Source: Planctomycetota bacterium (GTDB taxonomy: Bacteria; Planctomycetota; PUPC01; JACPCR01). Taken from it: a stretch of DNA of 6,362 nucleotides. Below are positions 1 to 6,174 of the stretch, piece after piece. Location of the stretch: assembly GCA_030740295.1 (NCBI GenBank), contig JASLXP010000793.1, positions 1 through 6,362 of the forward strand, written 5' to 3'. The first letter of the stretch is position 1, and each line of letters opens with the position of its first letter. The notes under the pieces are model-generated. The model ran no database searches and was not told the DNA's origin. It saw only the letters and a program-made list of their open reading frames with translations. A program made the translations under genes and the position numbers.

Positions 1-1016
1 ACGTGGTCCTGTTCTTCCGGCGTCAGGGTCAGGGAGTTGTAGATGGGATTCATCGTCGGGAACGGAAATGTGGCCAGGATGTCAACGATCCTGTCGCCGC
101 CGTATTTGTCGGTGGTAACGGTCAGATCGGGCCCCATGACACCACCGCCAAGTGCCCCGATGCCGCCGACACTGTGACACCCCATGCAAGGCGCGCTGCC
201 GCTCTCGAAAGGAACACTGCCCGTGAACAGGTCCTTGCCGATGACCGGGTCACCTGAGGGCAAGGCGGGCGCGGCACCTCCCGAAAGGGAGAGAACGTAG
301 TAGACGAGCGCCCACCGATCCTCTTCACTAGGTATCGCCTCAGCATAGGACGGCATGGGAGTCCCCCCGATTCCTACCATCAATGTTCGATATTGGTCCT
401 CGGGCGTCGAGCCCGCCTTCATCCTGCCGGCGATGGTGAAGTCATAGGGGACGATGGGGGCGCCCCACGAGTCCTCGAGAGTGTCGGAGGAAGGGCCATC
501 TCCTCGGCCCGATGGGCCGTGGCACTGGTCGCAACGAACTTCCGCGTACACTTCTTCCCCTCTGGTAAGAAGCTCTTCCACGTTCCCAGGAGGATCGGGG
601 ATCGGGACAGGCTCATCCGATCCGGCTGCAAACCTTTCGGAGAAGGTCTTCACATAGTCCACTAACGCCTGCCGCTCCGGTAGAGACAGATGGGCGAAGG
701 AGGGCATGAGTGTTCCCGGCATGCCTTCGCCGATTGTCCGCAGCAGGTCGTCGTCGGTAGGGAGGAAGGGCGTGGAATGGACCTTGAAGATCCCTGTCGT
801 AAAGTCACGTGGCGCTGGAAAGAGGAAGGGGGCAGCAGGCCCGTCACCCTGCCCCAGGTCGCCGTGGCATAGGGCACACCCGTCCTGCGCTTCGTACAGA
901 GCCCTTCCAAGGGCGAGATCCGCCTCTTGGGCATGCGCCATCGAGGCGATGGCCAGGACGGACAAGCAGAAAGTCGCGCCGACGAGAAACCCGTCAACCA
1001 GATTGTCCTTCTTCAT
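1..1016 (-). CDS. Secreted triheme cytochrome c (3' end beyond window)
   Basis: This reading frame is open from ATG 1016 to the window edge (338 codons, C-terminus missing). Three c-type heme sites lie in one frame: CALCH (residues 47-51, bases 864-878), CDQCH (162-166, 519-533) and CMGCH (277-281, 174-188). Each is followed by a Met-Pro or Met-Asn-Pro segment that could give the distal Met ligand (TLMPSF, GTPMPSY, FPTMNPIY), as in class I cytochrome c domains, so the protein is three such domains in tandem. The N-terminus is MKKDN, then a hydrophobic stretch ending near AHA-QE (residue 29), a classic signal peptide for the periplasm or outer membrane face. A GAGGGAG ribosome site lies at 1022-1028, five bases before the ATG. 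The role is electron transfer; the partner cannot be told. Overlapping open frames here, such as 122-346 on the same strand, are shadows. Confidence 0.93.
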   Translation of the reverse strand, partial: MKKDNLVDGFLVGATFCLSVLAIASMAHAQEADLALGRALYEAQDGCALCHGDLGQGDGPAAPFLFPAPRDFTTGIFKVHSTPFLPTDDDLLRTIGEGMPGTLMPSFAHLSLPERQALVDYVKTFSERFAAGSDEPVPIPDPPGNVEELLTRGEEVYAEVRCDQCHGPSGRGDGPSSDTLEDSWGAPIVPYDFTIAGRMKAGSTPEDQYRTLMVGIGGTPMPSYAEAIPSEEDRWALVYYVLSLSGGAAPALPSGDPVIGKDLFTGSVPFESGSAPCMGCHSVGGIGALGGGVMGPDLTVTTDKYGGDRIVDILATFPFPTMNPIYNSLTLTPEEQDH

Positions 1017-1051
1017 CGTCGCTCCCTCAGCTCCGAAATACGTACCTGTGC

Positions 1052-1064
1052 CTTGTGACACAAG
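1052..1064. promoter_or_regulatory. Inverted repeat CTTGTG-A-CACAAG in the cytochrome leader
   Basis: Two perfect six-base arms flank a single central base, between the 14-base palindrome and the cytochrome start codon. In RNA it could form a five-base-pair stem with a three-base loop in the 5' leader. In DNA it could be a second protein-binding site. Function is not known. Confidence 0.25.
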
Positions 1065-1079
1065 CAGGAGACAAATCCC

Positions 1080-1093
1080 ATGACAATTGTCAT
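1080..1093. promoter_or_regulatory. 14-base perfect palindrome, candidate operator
   Basis: ATGACAATTGTCAT is a perfect palindrome 64 bases upstream of the cytochrome start. Its half-site is ATGAC with a four-base self-complementary centre. The same half-sites and spacing recur at 2427-2444 with centre GGCC. A dimeric repressor such as a TetR-type protein would bind this kind of site, but no regulator can be named. Confidence 0.4.
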
Positions 1094-1125
1094 ATATCAA
1101 TGATTTTGTTAAGAATGAAATGACT
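1091..1125 (-). promoter_or_regulatory. Possible promoter of the cytochrome gene
   Basis: Read on the minus strand, TATATG (1091-1096) matches the -10 consensus at four of six positions. A weak TTCATT lies 17 bases further upstream. The surrounding stretch is the most AT-rich part of this intergenic region. The -10 overlaps the 14-base palindrome at 1080-1093, as expected for a repressed promoter. The match is weak and other spacings are possible. Confidence 0.25.
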
Positions 1126-1259
1126 CTCTCGCAAGATAACTGGAGACGATTTCTGGCTCCGGTAGGTCACCGAGCGTGTGGCACAGTGCCATTTCGAGGC
1201 ATCGATAGGTCGGAAAGCCGTACGCCTTTCTGGTAGTTAGTTTGGATTTGTCGTTTGAC

Positions 1260-1990
1260 CTAACATCCGTCGAACGCCTCCACCGAAATCTGTCCGCGGG
1301 CCTTGCATCGGTTCAACAACAAAGGTGCGGTGCGCGCACAGTGAGCGCGCAACCTGCCTTCCTCGTGTCAAGGCTTGGTCGCATCACCTGGGTGTACCAC
1401 CGGTCCAAGAACAGGTCCGCCCAGTGGGCCGACCGATACCGCCAGAACGGCTCGGAGTCTTCGCGCAGCAGCATGCTGCGCACCGCTTGCAGATTGAGGC
1501 GGACGAGGGCCGGGAGGCGGCTCCGGTCCTGCGCCGTCCGGTGGTCGCGGCGCCGCAGCCACAGCCACCGCGTCTTGGTCAGCCACGTCGACCGCCCCCC
1601 GCTGCTTCAACGCGCGGACCTCCACCCGCCGCACGGTGTCGATCGCGTCATTCATGTTGAGCGCGATGTGAAGTCGGTCGAGCACGTGCCAGGCGTGGCC
1701 GGCCTTCTTGGCGACGACATTGAGGTACGGCTTCCACATGTCGCTACAGACGAACCACAGGGCCTGCGTCCGCACCGTGCCGAACCAGCGGAAGAATTTC
1801 AGTAACGTCTTTGAGCGGCGCGGCTGGCCGATCCAAAGGAGCCGTGTACGCCGCGGGTCGATCTGGCAGACGAGGGTGGGGTAGTGTGTCGTACTGAGGA
1901 CTGGGGCGCCCGCAGCCGGCGCACCGGGGTCGGTTGAGCAGGTGAGGGTAAATCTCGACCTCGAGCCTGAGGCTGGCCCCCTGCGTTTTC
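1260..1990 (-). pseudogene. ISL3-family transposase remnant, deleted and frameshifted
   Basis: Read on the minus strand, this is a broken ISL3 transposase. The N-terminal piece (about 1985-1890) has RLEVEIYPH and the first zinc-finger half CAGCG (1909-1923). It then jumps at about 1885-1895 directly to the catalytic core (YPTLVCQIDP...). The usual middle of about 130 residues, with the second CxxC, the HTH and the first catalytic Asp, is absent. The core carries FVCSDMWKPYL (second catalytic Asp, codon 1740-1742) and HVLDRLHIALNMN. A frameshift near a six-C run (1595-1600) moves the reading to TWLTKTRWLWLRRRD...DLFLDRWYTQVM. Another near 1326-1330 moves it to LLLNRCKARGQISVEAF, and TAG at 1260-1262 ends it where the family normally continues past the VEG motif. 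It cannot give active transposase. Terminal repeats are not visible. Confidence 0.88.
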
Positions 1991-2426
1991 GAGATGGTTC
2001 GTCGAGGAGAGCACCTCGTGCACTAAGACCTGGTCGCGTTCATCTGCGACCCGCGGGGGTGCGGAAACGACGGGTCCACCCGGTTCACGGGGCCTTGCCC
2101 GATCTGCAGATTTCCCACCGCGACGCTCGACCCGCATCCCGAGCGACTGACCGCAGCGGCCCGAACGGCGTTGCAAGCCGACCATCCATCGTGGGACCTC
2201 GACCAGGGGCTGTGCGCTCAGTGTGTCGACCTGTACAACGCACGGGTGGCGATGCGACAGGAAGCCCCTTCCGCGACCGGGCAGTCCGTATAAGGTTTCA
2301 ACATTCGGGTGGAACCAGCGAGATTTGGCCTCCCTGAGGTCGTCGGTCACACTTTCAGTCCTCACCGAATCTCCAAGAGGTGACGCACCGAGAAACGGCA
2401 CCACACCTGCGCCATGCCCATTTGGA

Positions 2427-2444
2427 GTATGACGGCCGTCATAC
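2427..2444. promoter_or_regulatory. 18-base perfect palindrome, candidate operator
   Basis: GTATGACGGCCGTCATAC is its own reverse complement. Its core ATGAC-GGCC-GTCAT has the same half-sites and four-base spacing as the palindrome at 1080-1093 in front of the cytochrome gene. Length and symmetry fit a site for a dimeric HTH repressor, TetR-like in style. No gene starts close by on either strand, so it may be an orphan site left by a lost gene. Confidence 0.45.
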
Positions 2445-2669
2445 GGAAGCGCATGCAACGCCACTAGGCTTATCCCGACCTTCCGGTCGAGGTGTTCGGT
2501 GGTCCGCGGAAGCGGCTGCCGTCGTCGTAGCCGGCGCGTTCACTCCAACAGGAGCGGGGAATAATGAGACTCCGGACCGGTGCTCAGCCGACTGTACGGC
2601 ACAGGGCTCGTTCCGATCGCCACGCTACACGTCATCAAAGAGTACCGAATTGGCCGCGGCTGCCATCAT

Positions 2670-2685
2670 CCCGCGTATATGCGGG
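2670..2685. promoter_or_regulatory. Near-perfect palindrome upstream of the HTH-DGC gene
   Basis: CCCGC and GCGGG arms flank GTATAT; only one pair of the 16 bases breaks symmetry. It lies 68 bases before the GTG at 2754, so it could be an operator or leader hairpin for that gene. The central TATATG also resembles a -10 box, but I see no convincing -35 partner at normal spacing. Confidence 0.3.
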
Positions 2686-2753
2686 CGGCCTTCACCGACA
2701 GATGTGTTCGTGGTTGTGAGAGTCGCAACGTGCATCGTGCAAATGGAGGCGGT

Positions 2754-4070
2754 GTGACAGTAACTGAGAGAACAGATGTCATGTCCGAAGTGCATCCCCG
2801 TATGGTGGCGAAGGACTTTGGTGTTCACCTTCGAACGGTATTTCGTTGGATAAGTCGAGGTTATCTGACCTCCATAGATGGTCGAGTGGTTAGAAATTAT
2901 AGTGACGGACTCTTGGATGACTGGAGGCGCACCTGTTACCTGTGGGACGCAAGAAGGGAACTGAAGATTTCGGTTGGCACTTTGAGGAGCTGGAGAAAGA
3001 AAGGCCTGGTAAAGACCGTCAAGATCTTGGGCTTTGAGCGCGTGTCGTTGAGTTGGATCGAAGAGGTCAAGAAACGAAGAAAGATCGGCACTTTCTCTAT
3101 ACATCATCCTGATTACGGCGTGCCTCAGAAACTCCTGATCATTACAGGCGTCGGCCAAAAGAAACTGACAGAATGTCTGGACCAAGGACTCATTCCTTCA
3201 AGAATGATCGAAGGTCGAAGGATGATTCCTACGGTGGAATTGGACAAGATAGAAAATGAATGGAGGTCGTCCTGCAAGATTATCGAGGCGGCCAGACTGT
3301 TGGAGACGCCGAGAGCGACTGTCAGAACATGGTTGGATAATGGAAGATTAGAATGCGTCACTATCCTTGGGAAAAGAAGAGCTCTATTGTCATCGATTGC
3401 AAAGCTGCAAGGAGATGGGCGAGGTGTCAGTTCTCACCGTGCCGCTGAACGATCGAAATACAGAAAAAGAAAGAATGCTGGAAAGCTTGCGTACCACAGA
3501 AAGCAGGCGCACGCCGATTCCGATAACGGCAAAGTTAGAAGGGCTACTAGAAGTGCATCACATAGGCTCTTAACGCCGCACAGTAGACTACAGGAAGGCG
3601 TGCAGGCAGGGAATGAAAGTTTCTCTATTGAAGTGAAAGGCACTACAGCGAGGTCCCCCGCCGGAGAGGTCATCGGAAACCGGAATAGGACTAAGGGGAC
3701 AATCCCGGTCCTGTCGTGCGAGGGGGCTTGTATCCGAGGAGAGATCGCCCGTCTCGCCGCCAATCGTGTAGCCAAAGAAGACGCCTATGGACGGGCCTGT
3801 CACGGGGAGTTGTTATCGGCGCCTGGTTCTGCGACTTCCGCTTGGGTTCAAGGAGCGGAAAGAGTTGTTGTGATAGATGGCTGCGTGCTTCACTGTAACG
3901 AGAGGATGCTGGAACATGTCGTGGGGAGAGAAAAGCTGGTCCACTTCGATGCTCAGTCGCATTACAAGAAGTACACGGATCTGTTTGACATCGACTCTGT
4001 TCCGGCGGCAGAAAGGAGTGAAGTGGGTCGCGACGTGGCGGAGTGGGTGCTTGCCAATCTGAGAGATTGA
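2754..4070 (+). CDS. Four tandem HTH domains fused to a DGC zinc-binding domain
   Basis: The 438-residue product starts at GTG 2754, preceded by GGAGG (2745-2749). ATG 2781 is an alternative, and the frame is open back to 2580 without protein-like sequence. Four MerR/excisionase-like helix-turn-helix domains lie at about residues 14-60, 61-108, 122-170 and 174-220, with helix signatures such as LRTVFRWISRGYL, VGTLRSWRKKGLV and ATVRTWLDNGRL. A basic, probably disordered linker (221-316) follows. The C-terminus (317-438) matches the DGC family of putative zinc-binding proteins: SCEGAC (C322, C326), C349-H350 and IDGCVLHC (D375-G376-C377, C381). DGC proteins I know of are short and stand alone, so this fusion is unusual. 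A metal- or redox-sensing DNA-binding role is inference. G+C is about 50%, well below the neighbours. The linker could hide a compensated frameshift. Confidence 0.82.
   Translation: MTVTERTDVMSEVHPRMVAKDFGVHLRTVFRWISRGYLTSIDGRVVRNYSDGLLDDWRRTCYLWDARRELKISVGTLRSWRKKGLVKTVKILGFERVSLSWIEEVKKRRKIGTFSIHHPDYGVPQKLLIITGVGQKKLTECLDQGLIPSRMIEGRRMIPTVELDKIENEWRSSCKIIEAARLLETPRATVRTWLDNGRLECVTILGKRRALLSSIAKLQGDGRGVSSHRAAERSKYRKRKNAGKLAYHRKQAHADSDNGKVRRATRSASHRLLTPHSRLQEGVQAGNESFSIEVKGTTARSPAGEVIGNRNRTKGTIPVLSCEGACIRGEIARLAANRVAKEDAYGRACHGELLSAPGSATSAWVQGAERVVVIDGCVLHCNERMLEHVVGREKLVHFDAQSHYKKYTDLFDIDSVPAAERSEVGRDVAEWVLANLRD
2793..3413 (+). repeat. Diverged internal duplication of a two-HTH module
   Basis: At protein level, residues 14-108 and 122-220 of the HTH-DGC protein are two copies of a pair of HTH domains. 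Both pairs are joined by WRxxC (WRRTC 57-61, WRSSC 170-174). The second HTH of each pair ends with a similar V-x-I-L-G-x(1-2)-R pattern (VKILGFER, VTILGKR). The copies are too diverged to see as a DNA repeat. Confidence 0.6.
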
Positions 4071-4080
4071 CAACAGTGAG

Positions 4081-4097
4081 GGCACCGTCATGGTGCC
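4081..4097. terminator. Stem-loop GGCACC-GTCAT-GGTGCC after the HTH-DGC gene
   Basis: A perfect six-base-pair stem with a five-base loop starts ten bases after the stop codon, between convergent genes. There is no T-run on either side, so it is at best a weak or factor-assisted terminator. Confidence 0.3.
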
Positions 4098-4203
4098 GAG
4101 AAGTGGGCACTGCGTCGCTTCCGTCGGGAAGACTGCGCGAACAGTGGTCCTTGTATCGCTCGGGCCTCCACATTTCAGACACCAACGGTCCCCCCTCGTG
4201 GCA

Positions 4204-4291
4204 TCAATCCACGTGCTTTCGAAGGAACCGTCGCATCAGTTGTGCGATGCGGTCGCCATCCTCCTCTAACGCGAAGTGCCCAGTGTCGAGC
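4204..4291 (-). pseudogene. C-terminal fragment of an alpha/beta hydrolase
   Basis: The last 29 codons of a minus-strand gene survive, reading [14 protein letters not shown]...RRFLRKHVD and ending at TGA 4204-4206. The D-T-G-H-F-A-L-E-E stretch is the typical C-terminal motif of alpha/beta-fold hydrolases and holds the catalytic His. The gene is cut exactly at the left end of the IS3 element (4292). The missing N-terminal part is not found beyond the other end of the element, where an unrelated protease gene lies. The fragment has no start and should be inactive. Confidence 0.75.
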
Positions 4292-4322
4292 TGGACTTTC
4301 CAGGGTTCTTTAGACACCCTGC
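4292..4322. repeat. IS3 left inverted repeat
   Basis: This is the orfB-side end of the element. It pairs imperfectly with the end at 5495-5526, with one indel and several mismatches. The orfB stop codon (4310-4312) lies inside this repeat. Confidence 0.75.
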
Positions 4323-5212
4323 AAGCTCTGCGCGTAGTCGGCTTCGAACTGCTGGGGCGATACCCCGCCGACGTGACTGTGTCGCCGCTTGACGTTGTAG
4401 AACAACTCGATGAACGCGAAGATGTCGGCCCGCGCCTCGTCGCGTGTGGGATAGACGCGTCGCCGAATCCGTTGCTTCTTGAGGGTCGAGAAGAAGCTCT
4501 CGGCCACCGCATTGTCGAGGCAATTGCCCCGACGGCTCATGGACGGCACCAAACCGTGCGCAGCGAGGAACGTGAGGTAGTCGTGACTGCCATACTGACT
4601 GCCCCGATCGCTGTGGACGAGCACCGGCCCCGTCGGGTGGCGACGCCACACGGCCGCCAGCAGGGCGTGCAGCACCAAGTCGCGCGACGGCGTGGGCTGC
4701 ATCGACCAGCCGACGACTCGACGTGAGAACAGATCCAACACGACCGCCAGATAGAGAAACCCTTCGTCGGTGCGAATGTACGTGATGTCGCCGACCCAGG
4801 CCTGATTGGGCGCGTCCGCCGTAAACATGCGGTTCAGTCGGTTGGCTGCGACCCGGGCCGGAGGGCCGCTGGCGATCCACCGGCGCTTGTAGCCGATCTG
4901 CGCCCGTAGGCCGTCCTGGCGCATCAATCGCGCGACCCGATGCACACTGCATGTTTCTCCCAGTTCCCGCAAGTCTCGATGGATCCACGGGCTCCCATAC
5001 GTCCTGCCGCTGGCCGTGAACAAGTCGCGAATCTGTCGGAGCAATCGGGCGTCGTCCTGCGCTCGGTTGGACACCGGTCGCTGTCGCCACGCGTAGAACC
5101 CACTCCGCTCGACCCGCAAGACCCGGCACATCGTCCGAACCCGAAACGTGTGCCGATGCTCCTGAATGAACGCGTACCTTACCCGGATGCCTTGGCAAAG
5201 TACGCGGCGGCC
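4310..5212 (-). CDS. IS3-family transposase OrfB, DDE catalytic part
   Basis: OrfB cuts and joins DNA ends during transposition. The frame contains, in order, an HTH-like region ([20 protein letters not shown]...FYAW), a [10 protein letters not shown] segment, and an RNase H-like core. The core has catalytic Asp in GDITYIRT, Asp in HSDRGSQY, and Glu in [11 protein letters not shown] 35 residues after the second Asp, the D-D(35)E signature of this family. The C-terminal [20 protein letters not shown] is also typical. No good independent start lies near the beginning. The frame is entered by -1 slippage from orfA at 5212-5218, giving a fusion of about 383 residues. The open frame extends back to 5338, but that part is the orfA overlap. 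It looks intact. Confidence 0.93.
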   Translation of the reverse strand, partial: GRRVLCQGIRVRYAFIQEHRHTFRVRTMCRVLRVERSGFYAWRQRPVSNRAQDDARLLRQIRDLFTASGRTYGSPWIHRDLRELGETCSVHRVARLMRQDGLRAQIGYKRRWIASGPPARVAANRLNRMFTADAPNQAWVGDITYIRTDEGFLYLAVVLDLFSRRVVGWSMQPTPSRDLVLHALLAAVWRRHPTGPVLVHSDRGSQYGSHDYLTFLAAHGLVPSMSRRGNCLDNAVAESFFSTLKKQRIRRRVYPTRDEARADIFAFIELFYNVKRRHSHVGGVSPQQFEADYAQSLQGV

Positions 5213-5460
5213 TTTTTTAGGATGTTTCGCTCCTCCGTGACCCGCTTCAACTCCGTCCGCAGTCGGCGAATCTCCTCGTCTTTGTTTGTCAGACGAGTCG
5301 TCGCGCGACTCGCGGTCGCCCGGTGCTTCCGCACCCATTCGTACAGGCTGTAGGTCGATACGCCGAGGCGTTCAGCCACATCCTTGACGGCGTGTCCCTT
5401 CTCCGTGACCTGCCGGACCGCCTCGAGCCGGAACTCGTCCGTGTAGCGTTGCTGTCCCAT
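5179..5460 (-). CDS. IS3-family transposase OrfA
   Basis: OrfA (93 residues from ATG 5460) binds the ends of the element and forms the N-terminus of the OrfAB transposase. It has a homeodomain-like HTH at about residues 5-45 (YTDEFRLEAV...KDVAERLGVSTYSLYEWV). A leucine-zipper coiled coil follows at about 55-85 ([24 protein letters not shown]). AGGAG at 5469-5473 lies eight bases before ATG 5460, which favours that start over GTG 5466. It overlaps orfB, and the shift heptamer lies near its end. Length and order are typical of the family. Confidence 0.93.
   Translation of the reverse strand: MGQQRYTDEFRLEAVRQVTEKGHAVKDVAERLGVSTYSLYEWVRKHRATASRATTRLTNKDEEIRRLRTELKRVTEERNILKKAAAYFAKASG
5212..5218 (-). 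promoter_or_regulatory. Probable programmed -1 frameshift heptamer A-AAA-AAG
   Basis: On the minus strand orfA reads CTA AAA AAG G, where A-AAA-AAG is the classic slippery heptamer of IS3-family elements. A one-base backward slip here moves ribosomes exactly into the orfB frame (next codon 5212-5210). The leucine zipper just before it matches the usual position. Confidence 0.75.
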
Positions 5461-5494
5461 CTCCACACTCCTGATTGCTGCCTCATTTTAGTCA

Positions 5495-5526
5495 GCAGGA
5501 GTGTCTACGAAAGTCTGGGAAGTCCT
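5495..5526. repeat. IS3 right inverted repeat
   Basis: This is the orfA-side end of the element, the inverse of 4292-4322. It also supplies an accidental stop codon (5505-5507) to the reading frame of the truncated LysM protein that runs into the element. Confidence 0.75.
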
Positions 5527-6174
5527 GGAAGATACAGAAAGGAGACCGCGCCACTGGTATCCATGTCGGATGCGGATGTGGGAATAAAGATTTCATCCCC
5601 GGGCTGGATTTGATTCGGATTGGGCCGCTTTGCACGAAACGCGGCGTTGCTCGGGGTGGTTGTAGATCCTCCCCCAGTCAACTCCATGCCGCCGGCCAAT
5701 GGCCGAAAGTGAATCGCCGCGTTGAACCTTGTAGGTTCCGGCAGTCTCGCGAAAGAGCCAACCGGAAAGCAGTCGCCATTCAATCTTGCCTTGATCCGGT
5801 GGCCACGGGTCGTACACCTTAACTCGGTCACCATCGACGCCCGCAATTACCACAATGTGCCGGTCGCCGTTTACCCACAGCGGCCCGCGTCCTCGCAGCA
5901 GCGATTCGATGTCGCTGGATGTTTCCGACATGGGAGGGACTTGTTTGAGCCCAAGGCGCACGGCCATTTGCACGATTACCGGATTTGTGATGCCGGCATC
6001 GGCACCGCGAAGCGCACGACATTGCGCGTCGAGTTCTGGTGGGACAAGATCGTTGAACGACTGTCGGCAACGGCCCATTTGCCAGTTTATGATCATCTTC
6101 GCACTGGCGTACCAACACGACATGTTGAGGCGCTGCGGAATCAATTTCATGCCGGGTACTTCGTACTTGGCCAT
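5527..6174 (-). pseudogene. Papain-like cysteine protease with LysM domain, frameshifted and truncated by IS3
   Basis: The likely start is ATG 6174, with GGAGAG just upstream. The N-terminal part resembles papain-like proteases of the AvrRpt2/C70 type: IPQRLNMSCWYASAKMI with nucleophile candidate C20, GDRHIVVIAGV with H106, and VYDPWPP with D122. A LysM domain starts at about residue 146 (GTYKVQRGDSLSAIGRRHGV). After YNHPE (residue 175) one extra base near 5649 shifts the frame, and the intact frame stops at 5593. The neighbouring minus-strand frame continues the LysM domain perfectly (NAAFRAKRPNPNQI, PGDEIFIP) and runs into the IS3 end, which supplies a stop at 5505-5507. The gene has therefore lost its C-terminus and is split. 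The protease part may still be made as a 193-residue product. A cell-wall or effector role is inference. Confidence 0.78.

Larger units (their letters stand above)
1017..1259. other. Non-coding region upstream of the cytochrome gene
   Basis: This stretch separates the cytochrome start from the truncated end of the ISL3 transposase remnant. It holds the two palindromes and the possible promoter listed separately, in an AT-rich core at about 1066-1120. I see no coding region, tRNA or IS end in the rest (1130-1259). Confidence 0.6.
1991..2753. other. Gene-poor stretch between ISL3 remnant and HTH-DGC gene
   Basis: No frame here looks like a recognisable protein. The longest, minus strand up to 2464, is rich in Arg, Pro and Ser, and its lower part overlaps the ISL3 remnant out of frame, so it is most likely a high-GC chance frame. 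The stretch contains an 18-base palindrome (2427-2444), a small hairpin CGACC-TTCC-GGTCG (2476-2489) and an inverted repeat at 2670-2685. It may include further eroded mobile DNA that I cannot identify. Confidence 0.5.
4292..5526 (-). mobile_element. IS3-family insertion sequence, about 1235 bases
   Basis: The element carries overlapping orfA and orfB on the minus strand and imperfect inverted ends. The left end (from 4292) reads TGGACTTTCCAGGG...TAGACACCCTGC. The reverse complement of the right end (from 5526) reads AGGACTTCCCAGAC...TAGACACTCCTGC. Two long matching blocks, GGACTT-x-CCAG and TAGACAC, sit at the same distances in both ends. Length, gene order and ends fit the family. The right tip differs from the left at the terminal base (A for T), so the exact boundary is uncertain by a base or two. 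No 3-5 base target duplication is visible in the flanks. Both frames look intact, so the element may still be mobile. Confidence 0.9.

Noticed and set aside
1242..1805. 187-residue plus-strand frame over the ISL3 remnant
   Set aside because: It is the antisense shadow of the recognisable transposase on the minus strand.
1799..2464. 221-residue open frame on the minus strand
   Set aside because: It is rich in Arg, Pro and Ser with no recognisable motif, and it overlaps the true ISL3 remnant in a different frame. It is best explained as a chance frame in GC-rich DNA.
2580..2753. 58-residue N-terminal extension of the HTH-DGC protein from GTG 2580
   Set aside because: The added sequence has no domain and no ribosome site was seen at its start, while GTG 2754 is preceded by GGAGG.
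4040..4200. Possible short gene between the HTH-DGC stop and the hydrolase fragment
   Set aside because: Frames here are continuations of shadows and show no motif or ribosome site; only the small stem-loop stands out.
4283..5535. Target-site duplication around the IS3 element
   Set aside because: Bases next to 4292 (..cgagc) and 5526 (ggaag..) do not form a matching 3-5 base direct repeat, even with the boundary shifted by one or two bases.
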